Source of the DNA: Ignavibacteriaceae bacterium
GTDB taxonomy: Bacteria > Bacteroidota > Ignavibacteria > Ignavibacteriales > Ignavibacteriaceae
Length of the DNA: 64,000 nucleotides
Reading direction: 5' to 3'
NCBI GenBank assembly: GCA_023231105.1
Contig: JALNWB010000001.1
Coordinates: forward strand, 55,399-119,398
In this document: one piece after another, positions 1-8,200 of the stretch
Numbering within the stretch: position 1 is the stretch's first letter
Layout: every line of letters starts with the position of its first letter
Translations under genes and position numbers: made by a program
Notes under the pieces: model-generated
Told to the model about the DNA's origin: nothing
Databases searched by the model: none
The model's input: the letters and a program-made list of their open reading frames with translations, nothing else

Positions 1-828
1 GATACACAAACGGGATTTGGGGCGACAAGAAAAGAATCAATTGATCATAACATTAAACTAAATGGAGTTACAAAAATGGAAACGAAAAATGATGTGTACA
101 AAAAATGCTTAGCCAAAGGGATGAAACCGGAAGAGGCTAAGAAAGCGGCTGATGAATTTGAAGCAAAGCAAAAAGGAGAGATGAACGAAAGTTTTGAGAC
201 CGCTGCAAAATCATTGGGCACGGCGAAATTATCTCTTCAAAAATCGCTTGATACAGCTAAATCAATCTCTGAAATAGAGTTTGAAGTTGATATTAAAGCG
301 CAGGAAAAAAGTTTGCAAAAATCAATCGCGCTGATGAACAAAGGCGGAGAAGAAGCAGATATTTCCGATTACCTTGAAAAATCCTCTGAAATTTCTTTGA
401 ACGCATTGAAAGCGCTGGACGCAATTAATCAAAAAGTTGATCTGTTGGCAAAATCGATTGTTCTTTTAGCAGAAGGACAGTTGAATCAAGTCTCAGGTGA
501 TGAACATTTGGTAAAATCTCTTGATTTGGTGAATAACCAAGTTGAAGATCAACGGATGGGACTTTTAACCTTGGTGAGCAAGCTTAGAAAAAGTACCGGC
601 AATAATTTGTTGACCGACAATATCACTTTTGCTGAAAACAACAAGGATTTAGGGACAGGCGTAGAACTTAACAAAGCGCAAAAAGTAAAAGTGCTTGAAA
701 AATTGGTTGCGGAAAAATCGGTTGACGAAATTGTTTTGGTTGACTTTAGCGCCGGTGGTACACAGGCAACTTTGCCGGAATCGGTTGAACAGTTGGTGAA
801 ATCAAAAGCTGTTGACATGTTCAAGTAA
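1..828 (+). CDS. Scaffold-like or minor head protein, 5' end outside the window
   Basis: The reading frame is open from base 1. An internal ATG at 76 with GGAG eight bases upstream (same spacing as the capsid gene) is a possible start, giving 250 residues. The part before that ATG encodes TQTGFGATRKES, nearly identical to TDQTGFGATRLES near the N-terminus of the capsid protein, so I treat the gene as continuing leftwards. The rest is highly charged and predicted helical or coiled-coil (rich in K, E, L, S), with a short motif KGMKPEEAKKAADEFEAKQK seen in varied phage proteins. Position directly before the major capsid gene and helical composition suggest a scaffold or capsid-assembly protein; this is inference from context. 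Confidence 0.55.
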   Translation, partial: DTQTGFGATRKESIDHNIKLNGVTKMETKNDVYKKCLAKGMKPEEAKKAADEFEAKQKGEMNESFETAAKSLGTAKLSLQKSLDTAKSISEIEFEVDIKAQEKSLQKSIALMNKGGEEADISDYLEKSSEISLNALKALDAINQKVDLLAKSIVLLAEGQLNQVSGDEHLVKSLDLVNNQVEDQRMGLLTLVSKLRKSTGNNLLTDNITFAENNKDLGTGVELNKAQKVKVLEKLVAEKSVDEIVLVDFSAGGTQATLPESVEQLVKSKAVDMFK

Positions 829-896
829 GAAAATGTTAATACATAAGAAAAATTAACAAGTAACTTTTAATAATATAAAAAATTGGAGTAAATAAA

Positions 897-2330
897 ATGG
901 ACGATTTAATGTTTGGCGAACTTGCCGTAAACGGATCAGCTTATGGCGGCGCATCAACAGTAAAAGAACTCCAGGACTTAGCCAAAGCTCTTGAGGTTGG
1001 TTATGCGATGGGGACAACGGACCAAACCGGATTTGGAGCCACAAGACTTGAAAGCCTTGACCCGGTTGTAAAATGGCTTACCCTAAACGAATCTTCCCCG
1101 GCATTCTTTAGAGCAATACGAAAAGGGAAGGCTTCCAGCACGGTTGAAGAATTTGTAACCATGAATGAGGTAGGAGATGCTAATTTTTATTCTGAAGGCG
1201 GATTACCGGACGAATATGATGAAGATATCCGAAGAGAATTTGAGCAGGTAAAATACATCGGAACCGTAGGTAAAATTCCTTTGCAGGCTTTAATGGTAAA
1301 AAGCAATACCAATAACGAAGCGCTTGTTACAAGAGCCAAAGCACTTGCGATAATGAAAACCGCAGATAGCAAAATAATCTATGGTGATGCTGCTCGTAAT
1401 CCTTACGAATGGAATGGTTATTACAAACAATTTAAAACAAAAGCAAAGAATGTAAGCCAAAACACAATTGATTTGCGCGGTAAACGTGTTAGACCGGAAA
1501 CCTTAAATGAATCGGTACAAATTATTGCCGATAACTGGGGAAACGCAAATAACGTAAAATGCTGGATGAGCGCCAAAGATTTTCAATTTTATACCGATGA
1601 ATTGTTAGCCGGTAGAAGATTTGTGGTAGGAAGTTCTGAAGCCCGTGATCTTATCGCTTCCGCGAAAAGATTTGAACTTGGGAACGGAAAAGGAAATATT
1701 GAAACCGATATTCTTTTGAAATACAAGGGTCAAAATTATATAGGCGCAGAGTATCCTAAAACAAACACCGCGATGACAGTATTTGCAGCAACAAACAGCA
1801 AAGCACCAGCCACCCTTAACTCAAGCACTGCAACTATTTCAGTTGATACTGATGCAGCTACCTTGCTTGACGCAGCAACTTACGATTACGCATTTGTACC
1901 GGTTAATAAATACGGTGCGGGCGCAGCATTTGAAGTTAAAACAAACGTTGTTGCAGCTTCTAAACGCTGTACTTTTACCTTAACTGATAACGGTTCACCT
2001 TCAGGACAAGAAGCAACAAGTTTTGATATTTACCGTAAACTTTCATCCGCAACTGCAATTACAAGTTATAGATATTTAACTTCGTTTACAGCAGCCGAAG
2101 CAAAGATCGATAACGGTGAATGGATACCGGGAGCGACTAATATTTTCTTATGGGATTGGGACTTTGAACAAGTACTCGATTTCCGTCAATTACTGCCAAT
2201 GACTAAGATGGGATTGGCTCAAATTGATGATTCCAAGAGATGGATGCAAAAATTATGGGCAGTGCCGATTCTTGTAGCACCAAACAAAATGGTGATGATA
2301 AAGAACGCGGGTTCTACTGCTTGGGCTTAA
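897..2330 (+). CDS. Major capsid protein with an inserted Ig/FN3-like domain
   Basis: 477 residues, start ATG with GGAG eight bases upstream. Position after a scaffold-like gene, length, and a following stem-loop point to the major capsid protein. The N-terminal part has a segment TGFGATRLESLDP and a charged region of the kind seen in large-phage capsid proteins. Residues about 305-405 look different: Thr/Ala/Ser-rich beta strands with an AATYDYAFVPVNKYGAGAA stretch and ATSFDIYRKLSS, the pattern of a fibronectin-III/Ig-like domain inserted before the C-terminal part of the capsid fold. Such insertions usually lie on the capsid surface. The family was not confirmed by search; capsid identity is mostly from position and size. 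Confidence 0.8.
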   Translation: MDDLMFGELAVNGSAYGGASTVKELQDLAKALEVGYAMGTTDQTGFGATRLESLDPVVKWLTLNESSPAFFRAIRKGKASSTVEEFVTMNEVGDANFYSEGGLPDEYDEDIRREFEQVKYIGTVGKIPLQALMVKSNTNNEALVTRAKALAIMKTADSKIIYGDAARNPYEWNGYYKQFKTKAKNVSQNTIDLRGKRVRPETLNESVQIIADNWGNANNVKCWMSAKDFQFYTDELLAGRRFVVGSSEARDLIASAKRFELGNGKGNIETDILLKYKGQNYIGAEYPKTNTAMTVFAATNSKAPATLNSSTATISVDTDAATLLDAATYDYAFVPVNKYGAGAAFEVKTNVVAASKRCTFTLTDNGSPSGQEATSFDIYRKLSSATAITSYRYLTSFTAAEAKIDNGEWIPGATNIFLWDWDFEQVLDFRQLLPMTKMGLAQIDDSKRWMQKLWAVPILVAPNKMVMIKNAGSTAWA

Positions 2331-2355
2331 CGGATTAACAAACAAACAAATTTCT

Positions 2356-2389
2356 ATTCCCCTCTTCCGTTTATGCGGCGGAGGGGAAT
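2356..2389 (+). terminator. Stem-loop after the capsid gene, no U-tract
   Basis: ATTCCCCTC (2356-2364) pairs with GAGGGGAAT (2381-2389), with a further inner CCG/CGG pairing. It is followed by AAATTAAAA rather than a T-run, so it may be an attenuator or a 3' stabiliser of the abundant capsid mRNA instead of a full terminator. Confidence 0.6.
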
Positions 2390-2416
2390 AAATTAAAACA
2401 CATCAGAGGCTAAAAA

Positions 2417-2848
2417 ATGGTTAAGCATACATACCTTAAAAATTTAACGTTAAATGTACCAACTTCCGTTAACAGTACGGGCAAACTTCACTTGGATGAA
2501 GACGGTTGTATAGTTGAGGAATTGAGTTTTGAGCAAGAGAGCGAATTGATTGATCACCCGGATTTTGTTACAGTAGAAAGTGAAAAGTCGCAAGTAGAAA
2601 GCAAAGAGTTGCAATCCGCCGAAGGCGGAGAAAGTAACGATCAAGAGAACAACCAAGAGCAAGAAGAAAAAACCGCAGAGCAAGAGAGCGGAGAAAATTC
2701 TGAAGGGAAAGCCGGGGAACAATCCGAAGACGAACTAAAAGAATTGGATACTAAAATTGTAAACGGGAAAGGGTTCATCTACAAGAAAAACGTGAAAGAT
2801 GTTTTGATGTGGTTACGGCATCCAGAGCTTGATGAAAAGGGTAAATAA
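2417..2848 (+). CDS. Acidic Glu/Gln-rich head-region protein, function unknown
   Basis: 143 residues, start ATG preceded by GAGG. The N-terminal 50 residues (with LHLDEDGCIVEELSFEQESE) and the C-terminal 35 (NGKGFIYKKNVKDVLMWLRH) look folded. The middle, residues about 52-110, is a low-complexity run of E, Q, S and G. That middle contains a heptanucleotide tandem repeat and a palindromic repeat at DNA level, so much of it may be an in-frame repeat insertion. It lies immediately before the next gene, whose ATG follows its stop codon with no gap. A decoration or head-completion role is possible from position only. Confidence 0.6.
   Translation: MVKHTYLKNLTLNVPTSVNSTGKLHLDEDGCIVEELSFEQESELIDHPDFVTVESEKSQVESKELQSAEGGESNDQENNQEQEEKTAEQESGENSEGKAGEQSEDELKELDTKIVNGKGFIYKKNVKDVLMWLRHPELDEKGK
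2574..2608 (+). repeat. Degenerate heptanucleotide tandem repeat (5 units)
   Basis: Units TAGAAAG, TGAAAAG, TCGCAAG, TAGAAAG, CAAAGAG in exact seven-base register, inside the acidic gene. It is followed six bases later by the palindrome at 2615-2629. Confidence 0.65.
2615..2629 (+). repeat. Palindromic repeat TCCGCC-GAA-GGCGGA, copy 1
   Basis: Perfect 6-bp arms around GAA. The surrounding 22 bases match the copy at 44703 in a host gene at all but one position, and both encode QSAEGGE in the same frame. Confidence 0.7.
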
Positions 2849-3208
2849 ATGTTGGTAATAGAAGTGTTGATTTATCTTGCCGCTGTTTTTTTGTTGACGG
2901 CGTTTGGAGCGTTACTTTATATTGTATTGACTAATCCGTACAGAGATAAATTATTAAAAAGATTAGATACAATGTTATGCGAGAAAGACGGTTTTTGGAG
3001 TAGTACCCGTTTCAGATTTCTCTTGGAAACACTTATTGCTAACGCATCATTTTGGGGATTGGTAATTTATCTAACCATAAAGAACAGCAAATTTCCCAAC
3101 ATCCCGGAAAGCATTTTAATTGCTTACGGAGGCATACAGATAATTTCAGCAGTATTAAAATTTAAACAGAAAACCGTTGAGACGGAAGAACCGGCAGAAG
3201 AGAAGTAG
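2849..3208 (+). CDS. Small membrane protein, holin-like in size
   Basis: 119 residues. A hydrophobic segment at residues 3-27, a second around 60-80 and a third around 88-106 suggest two or three membrane spans, followed by a charged tail ending in EEPAEEK. The start codon directly follows the previous stop, so translation is probably coupled. Size and topology fit a holin, but holins are usually beside the endolysin, which here is 10 kb away. A membrane protein of unknown role is the safer call. Confidence 0.55.
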   Translation: MLVIEVLIYLAAVFLLTAFGALLYIVLTNPYRDKLLKRLDTMLCEKDGFWSSTRFRFLLETLIANASFWGLVIYLTIKNSKFPNIPESILIAYGGIQIISAVLKFKQKTVETEEPAEEK

Positions 3209-3217
3209 AGATGTGCA

Positions 3218-4294
3218 ATGAAGACAATAAAAAAAGGGATTTCACAACTTATAACCCTTGATCAGACATTATTAGGCAGCGGAAAACACGTTTACTTGAC
3301 GATGATCGGTGAAGACGGTTCGGTGATTAAAAACTCTTCAGCGGCAGATATAAAAGATTTATCACTTTCCTACAACGCAACTTCATCTCTCTATGAAGCA
3401 GCCGTAACTGTAGCCTCGGATGAGCCGGAACAATATGTCCGGCTCTTCTTTTATGCTACAGACGCGAACGTAGAGAATAAATATTATCCGGAAGATGCAA
3501 AATTGGAAGCAGTAGCCGGCATAATTACAACCGAGGCTGAAATTGTACCGGTACAGTTTTTTATTGATTATGTTCTGGCTTCTTCAAGCAGATTAGACCC
3601 GGCGTATGAAGCGGCGATAACGGCTTTTTCGGAGGATAGAGCGGGATTAAGAAGTTACTTAAAGAGCGCACAAGATACTCTTGAAAAACAATGCGAGCTT
3701 TATTTTACCGAACGGACAAAGACCGAGAACCGTGATAATTATTTTGAAAAATTCAGTATGAATCTTTGGCAAATACAAGTTTATAACCCACCAATAAATG
3801 ATTTAACAAGTGTAAAGATAAAGTACGGCAATACCGAGTTAATGGGTATTGGTGTTGATCTTTTTACGTTTGACCGCATGACGGGAATAATTGAATTTTT
3901 ACCTTTACCAACTGGTGGAACAGCAGGGCTTTATACTTTGCTGTTAGGCAGTTTAAGCGCGTTGGGTTTATCTGTTTTAACCGGCGGAGCGCTGGAACGG
4001 ATACCAAACTTTTTTGAGGTAACGTACAAAACGGGGTTAGTTTATGCAGGCGCAGACCCGTTTGAAGTTGAAGGGATAAGACAGGCTATTTGCCGCAGAG
4101 CATTCCTAAGTTTGGTCCATCATGTAGATCCCGCGGCAAGAGTAGTTAGCGAAAGTGAAAGCATTGACGGAGTTGCAAGCAGTATTAGTTCGGGAGTTGC
4201 TAAGGTAATTACCGAACTGAAACAGGACGAAGTAAGTTATTTAAACGGTTTGCGGCAGAAGTACGGGAAGAACTTTAATGTAGTTATCGGGTAA
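3218..4294 (+). CDS. Probable head-tail connector/adaptor protein
   Basis: 358 residues. The N-terminal 110 residues are beta-rich, with a segment like phage DUF domains that bind extended polymers (LITLDQTLLGSGKHVYLTMIG). The C-terminal half carries YKTGLVYAGADPFEVEGIRQ and a helical tail. Residues about 229-256 form a Gly/Leu-rich hydrophobic stretch that could be a membrane or core-packing segment. Its place between capsid and tail-completion genes supports a connector role; I do not recognise a family with certainty. Confidence 0.5.
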   Translation: MKTIKKGISQLITLDQTLLGSGKHVYLTMIGEDGSVIKNSSAADIKDLSLSYNATSSLYEAAVTVASDEPEQYVRLFFYATDANVENKYYPEDAKLEAVAGIITTEAEIVPVQFFIDYVLASSSRLDPAYEAAITAFSEDRAGLRSYLKSAQDTLEKQCELYFTERTKTENRDNYFEKFSMNLWQIQVYNPPINDLTSVKIKYGNTELMGIGVDLFTFDRMTGIIEFLPLPTGGTAGLYTLLLGSLSALGLSVLTGGALERIPNFFEVTYKTGLVYAGADPFEVEGIRQAICRRAFLSLVHHVDPAARVVSESESIDGVASSISSGVAKVITELKQDEVSYLNGLRQKYGKNFNVVIG

Positions 4295-4314
4295 TTAGGA
4301 ATTAGGAATTAGGA
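4294..4314 (+). repeat. Heptanucleotide tandem repeat (ATTAGGA)x3
   Basis: Three perfect copies of ATTAGGA spanning the end of the connector gene and the gap after it. The last AGGA lies seven bases before the TTG at 4321 and could serve as its ribosome-binding site. Confidence 0.75.
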
Positions 4315-4320
4315 ATAAAC

Positions 4321-4452
4321 TTGGAACAATATTTTGAAGCCGTTAGAAAATTGCCGGTTGGGGATTGGAAAGTAATTGCGGAGTTCCATAGGATAATTAT
4401 GAATTATAAAAAGATGAAGCGGTTAGCTGATAAGCATAAAATAAAATGTTAA
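4321..4452 (+). CDS. 43-residue protein starting at TTG, function unknown
   Basis: TTG start preceded by AGGA at a seven-base spacing. The product begins LEQYFEAVRKLPVGDWKV (first residue Met in practice) and ends in a basic tail (KKMKRLADKHKIKC). Its stop overlaps the ATG of the next gene by seven bases, the usual arrangement of coupled phage genes. It fills what would otherwise be a 150-base gap in a tightly packed operon. Confidence 0.45.
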   Translation: MEQYFEAVRKLPVGDWKVIAEFHRIIMNYKKMKRLADKHKIKC

Positions 4453-5237
4453 AAATTATTGATGAAAATATTGTACGGAGTCTAAGACGGTTCGGGCAAA
4501 CGGTAAAGCATTACCCGGGCACGTTGTGCAGTTGCATTGGTGAAAATAACGGTGTGCCGTTATTAAACCATACTTGCAACCAGGGTTATTATTACGGAGC
4601 GCCGGAAACAATTATTGCAATACGCACGGCGATATCTTACAAATACCTAAACACGCCGCAAGGGGTAATTTATGACGGAGGCGCAACATTTACCATCCCA
4701 AGATTGAATTTAAGCGGAGCCGAACAGAGAGCTTATTCTGTTATTACGCACGGAGATATTTTGGTTTGTGATAATAAGACCAGACGTGACACAGATATAC
4801 TGAAGCGTGGAACCCGTGATTTTATTTACGCTTTTGATATTACCGAAGTAATTGGCATATACCGTAACAACACAAAATATGATGCAACGGATTACACAAT
4901 TATTGAGGATGATTATAAAACGTTACTTGGTGATGACGGTTTACCGCTTACCGATGAGAACGGAGTACCAACGGGAGAAGTAAGAGACAAAGCGGATATT
5001 GTGGGTAAATTAATGGCGGTTGTTTGGGCAACCGGCAAAGGACCGGCAACGGGTGAAAGTTACACGGTGGAATTCATTTGTGCTCAACAGTTTAAAGTAT
5101 GGGAAGATGCGGGAAGTGATAGGGGAACGGATGAAAACAGACTACCGAAAAAGATGCTTACCGTATTAAGAAGATTTGTTACACCGGTGGAAAATAACCT
5201 TGACACCGTAGAAACGACACAGGAGTTGTACACATGA
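4446..5237 (+). CDS. Probable neck/connector protein with an N-terminal Cys cluster
   Basis: 263 residues. Cysteines 28, 30 and 44 sit in TLCSCIGE and NHTCNQGYYYG, which could bind a metal. The remainder is beta-rich (ATFTIPRLNLSGAEQRAYS). Its start overlaps the small upstream gene and its end overlaps the next gene by four bases. Location between head and tail genes suggests a neck or tail-completion protein. The family is not recognised. Confidence 0.5.
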   Translation: MLKIIDENIVRSLRRFGQTVKHYPGTLCSCIGENNGVPLLNHTCNQGYYYGAPETIIAIRTAISYKYLNTPQGVIYDGGATFTIPRLNLSGAEQRAYSVITHGDILVCDNKTRRDTDILKRGTRDFIYAFDITEVIGIYRNNTKYDATDYTIIEDDYKTLLGDDGLPLTDENGVPTGEVRDKADIVGKLMAVVWATGKGPATGESYTVEFICAQQFKVWEDAGSDRGTDENRLPKKMLTVLRRFVTPVENNLDTVETTQELYT

Positions 5238-8200
5238 TAATTACATTATTTGGAAAGTCAATAAAATTTGGGAAGAACCCGAACCAGATAGATATGTTTG
5301 CAACCGCCGGAGCGGAAAAGGAATTTGCGCCAGGGGATAAACGCAGACTTGAACTTACAAGCGGCGGGAAGTTGCGTTGGAAGAATGCGGATGAGGAAGG
5401 GAGTGGAAAGTTGAAGGTTGAAAGTGGAAAGAATGCAACTCCGAACAATCAAAACATTAGAGAGGAAAAAGGTTTATTCAAAGAAGCGTATGAACAAACG
5501 CAAGATGAATATGCGCAAAAGATGTTCAGAGGACCAATAGCTGAAGTTAAAAAATTTAAAGACCCGAATGATTTGGAAGATATTGCAATCTCTAACGAAC
5601 AGCACAAAGTTATTATTAAACACGCTATTCGAGAAGGTAAAGAGATCCCGGATGCAGTAATTGAACCTTACAAAAATTCGCATTGGGCGAAGGAATATTT
5701 GAGTAAAAAAGTTGATTACTCACAAGAGCTTATAAACACCGCGCAAACAAGTAAGACTTTCGATAAGTTTTTAACAAATGTTAGAATCCATGTATTCCCA
5801 AACGAGTTTCTTAAAAAAGAGTTGGGGTTAGGAGATGACAACGTACAAAATAGAAAAAAACTTAATGACTATTACAACAGGCAAAAAGCAGAGCATAGAG
5901 AACAACGTAAAAAAGATAAAGAAGAAGGGGATAAGGCAATTGCCGAATTGCATGTAGATCAAATAGAAAAATTAGCACTTCAACAGTATGGCGGGAAAGT
6001 GGGGAAAGAAAAAAAGATTGATGATGATAAAATTGCAGAGTTGTATAGGAATAGCCCGATATCTATTCAAGTGGATAAGATGAGCAATAAAGCGCAAGAA
6101 ATTTATAATAACGCCGGGAACCAGGCAGAAAAACAAATTGCATTTGATCTTTGGAATTATGGGAATGGGATACAGGATGAGTTTGTAGAAAAGTACGTTA
6201 AAGGGGAAAAGATAAGTACTGAAGATGTTATGGAAGTAAAGAGAATTGCAAACATATTGATAAAAGGCGCTGATGAAGAATTTGAGAAAGTAAAAAATGG
6301 GAGTAAGGCAAAAATTACGATCAAGAAAAAGAAAGAAGAGCCGGTTAAAAAAGAACCTTGGGAGAGAACTTTATCGGATATGATACAAAATGAAATTACA
6401 AACCGTGAAATTTTTGGACCGGAAAGTTATCCTAAATGGATAACGGATAATACTAAAGTGGAAATTGCAGACCGAAGAACCGGAATTGTTTATGATCATT
6501 TTACTCTTGCAAGCCCAACACAGGAAAGATTAAAACATTATGGGAAACTTGCACATTATGAAATTATAAAGCGAGCCTTAGTTGACGGCAAGCCCGTACC
6601 GCCGGAAGTGTTGAGGGATTATCCGGAGTTGGAAAAGGAAACTTCACTTATAAGTGAATTACCTTTTACTGCATCATTAAAAAAAGATTTAGAAAGTTAC
6701 GGCGAAAAGACAAAAAATATTTTAGTTGAAGGGACGTATCAACCATTTGCTGATTGGTTTAAGAAACAATACCCGGATCAAGAATTTAAAATCGGTAAAC
6801 ATCAAGATGGAGGACCATTTATCGCTATAACTGGAGGAGGAGAAATTAGATATTCAGCTTATCAGAAAGATAATTCTGAAAACGAAATAAAATTATCAAA
6901 GTTAAAAAAACGGAAAGAAGTTCTTGGGGAAAAACTTTACTCCGAGAAACTTAAAAATCACAAGAAAGTATCTAATATTGGTTTTGGCACAAATATGAGG
7001 GGATATCAAAAAACGAAACAATTAAGTTTTAGAAGAGAAGATGAATTGCAACAAAAAATAAAAGAGATTAACGAAGAAATAAAAGATTTATTACCAAAGA
7101 ATGTTAGTGAATCAAATAAAAGCATCTTCAAAAATTTATTTAAAGCCTTTGGGAAACAAATATCAATGTTTGGAGCGCAGCCATATCAAAAGGAAGGGCA
7201 GACGAAAGAGGGACGCGGAGGCACGTTGAAATTAACGAGGGACAGCTCGGGAAAGGGAGCGCATTGGAAGTTAGTCGGCAAAGGGCAATCGGCAGTGGAC
7301 GGTCAGCAGTCGGCAGTTGGCAGTGGGCAAGAAAAACAAACTGGCGGAAAGATAATTACTCCGGCTAATGCTTTTGAATTGTTGCAGGATAAAATTGGTA
7401 ATAGTGTGTTACTGCAGGACAATGAAGGAAACTTGTTAGGTGAGGGAGCGTTACAGCTTGTGAACGAAAACAGTGAAGGCAATTATTCTTTGTTCTTAAA
7501 AGAGGCAAATGGATTTGATTCTCTCGTATCGATACCAAAGAACCAGGCAGTTGTACAGAAGGAAGACGGGATAAGTTTTAAGTTTGCAGATAAGAATATT
7601 TTAATATCAACAATTGAGAAAAGCAAAATTCCCAATAAGCCGGTTGAAATGGAAAAAGCCGAAGAGAACGCGAAACATGCGCGTAACTTAGAGAAGATGC
7701 GGAATTTTAACGAATGGCAAAAGAAAGCCGACAGTTATGCAAGAACAGCGAACGGGCAAAAGGATTGGTTTTTTGGTGATATGGAAATTGCCGCCGACGC
7801 TGAAGGTTTAGAGTTTGGAGTGAAGAACCGCATCATTAAAAAAGCCGATACACTGTTTAAGGAAATAAAGAGGAACGCAACAAGGGATGATAAGGCTGAG
7901 ATATACAGCGCACTAATCGGAGCATTTGAAGTGAAAAGCGTTGCTAAGGCAAAAGCTGTTATTTCCAACTTAAAGAAGAAGGGGTATGAAATAGACGCTG
8001 ATCAGTTGGACCAACCGAAGGATAAAGAAAACTTTTTTACAAGGATAAAAATAAGCAAAGGGGAAAACGATCCTTTGCCGAAGGAGTTGCAGTTTGCAAC
8101 CGGTGAATATGCCTTGGCATTTGAAGAGTGCGCGAAGAAACCAAATCCTTTAAGAGAAACAGAAATGAGTTTGGGCTTAAAGATCAATGCTGAAGGGGTG

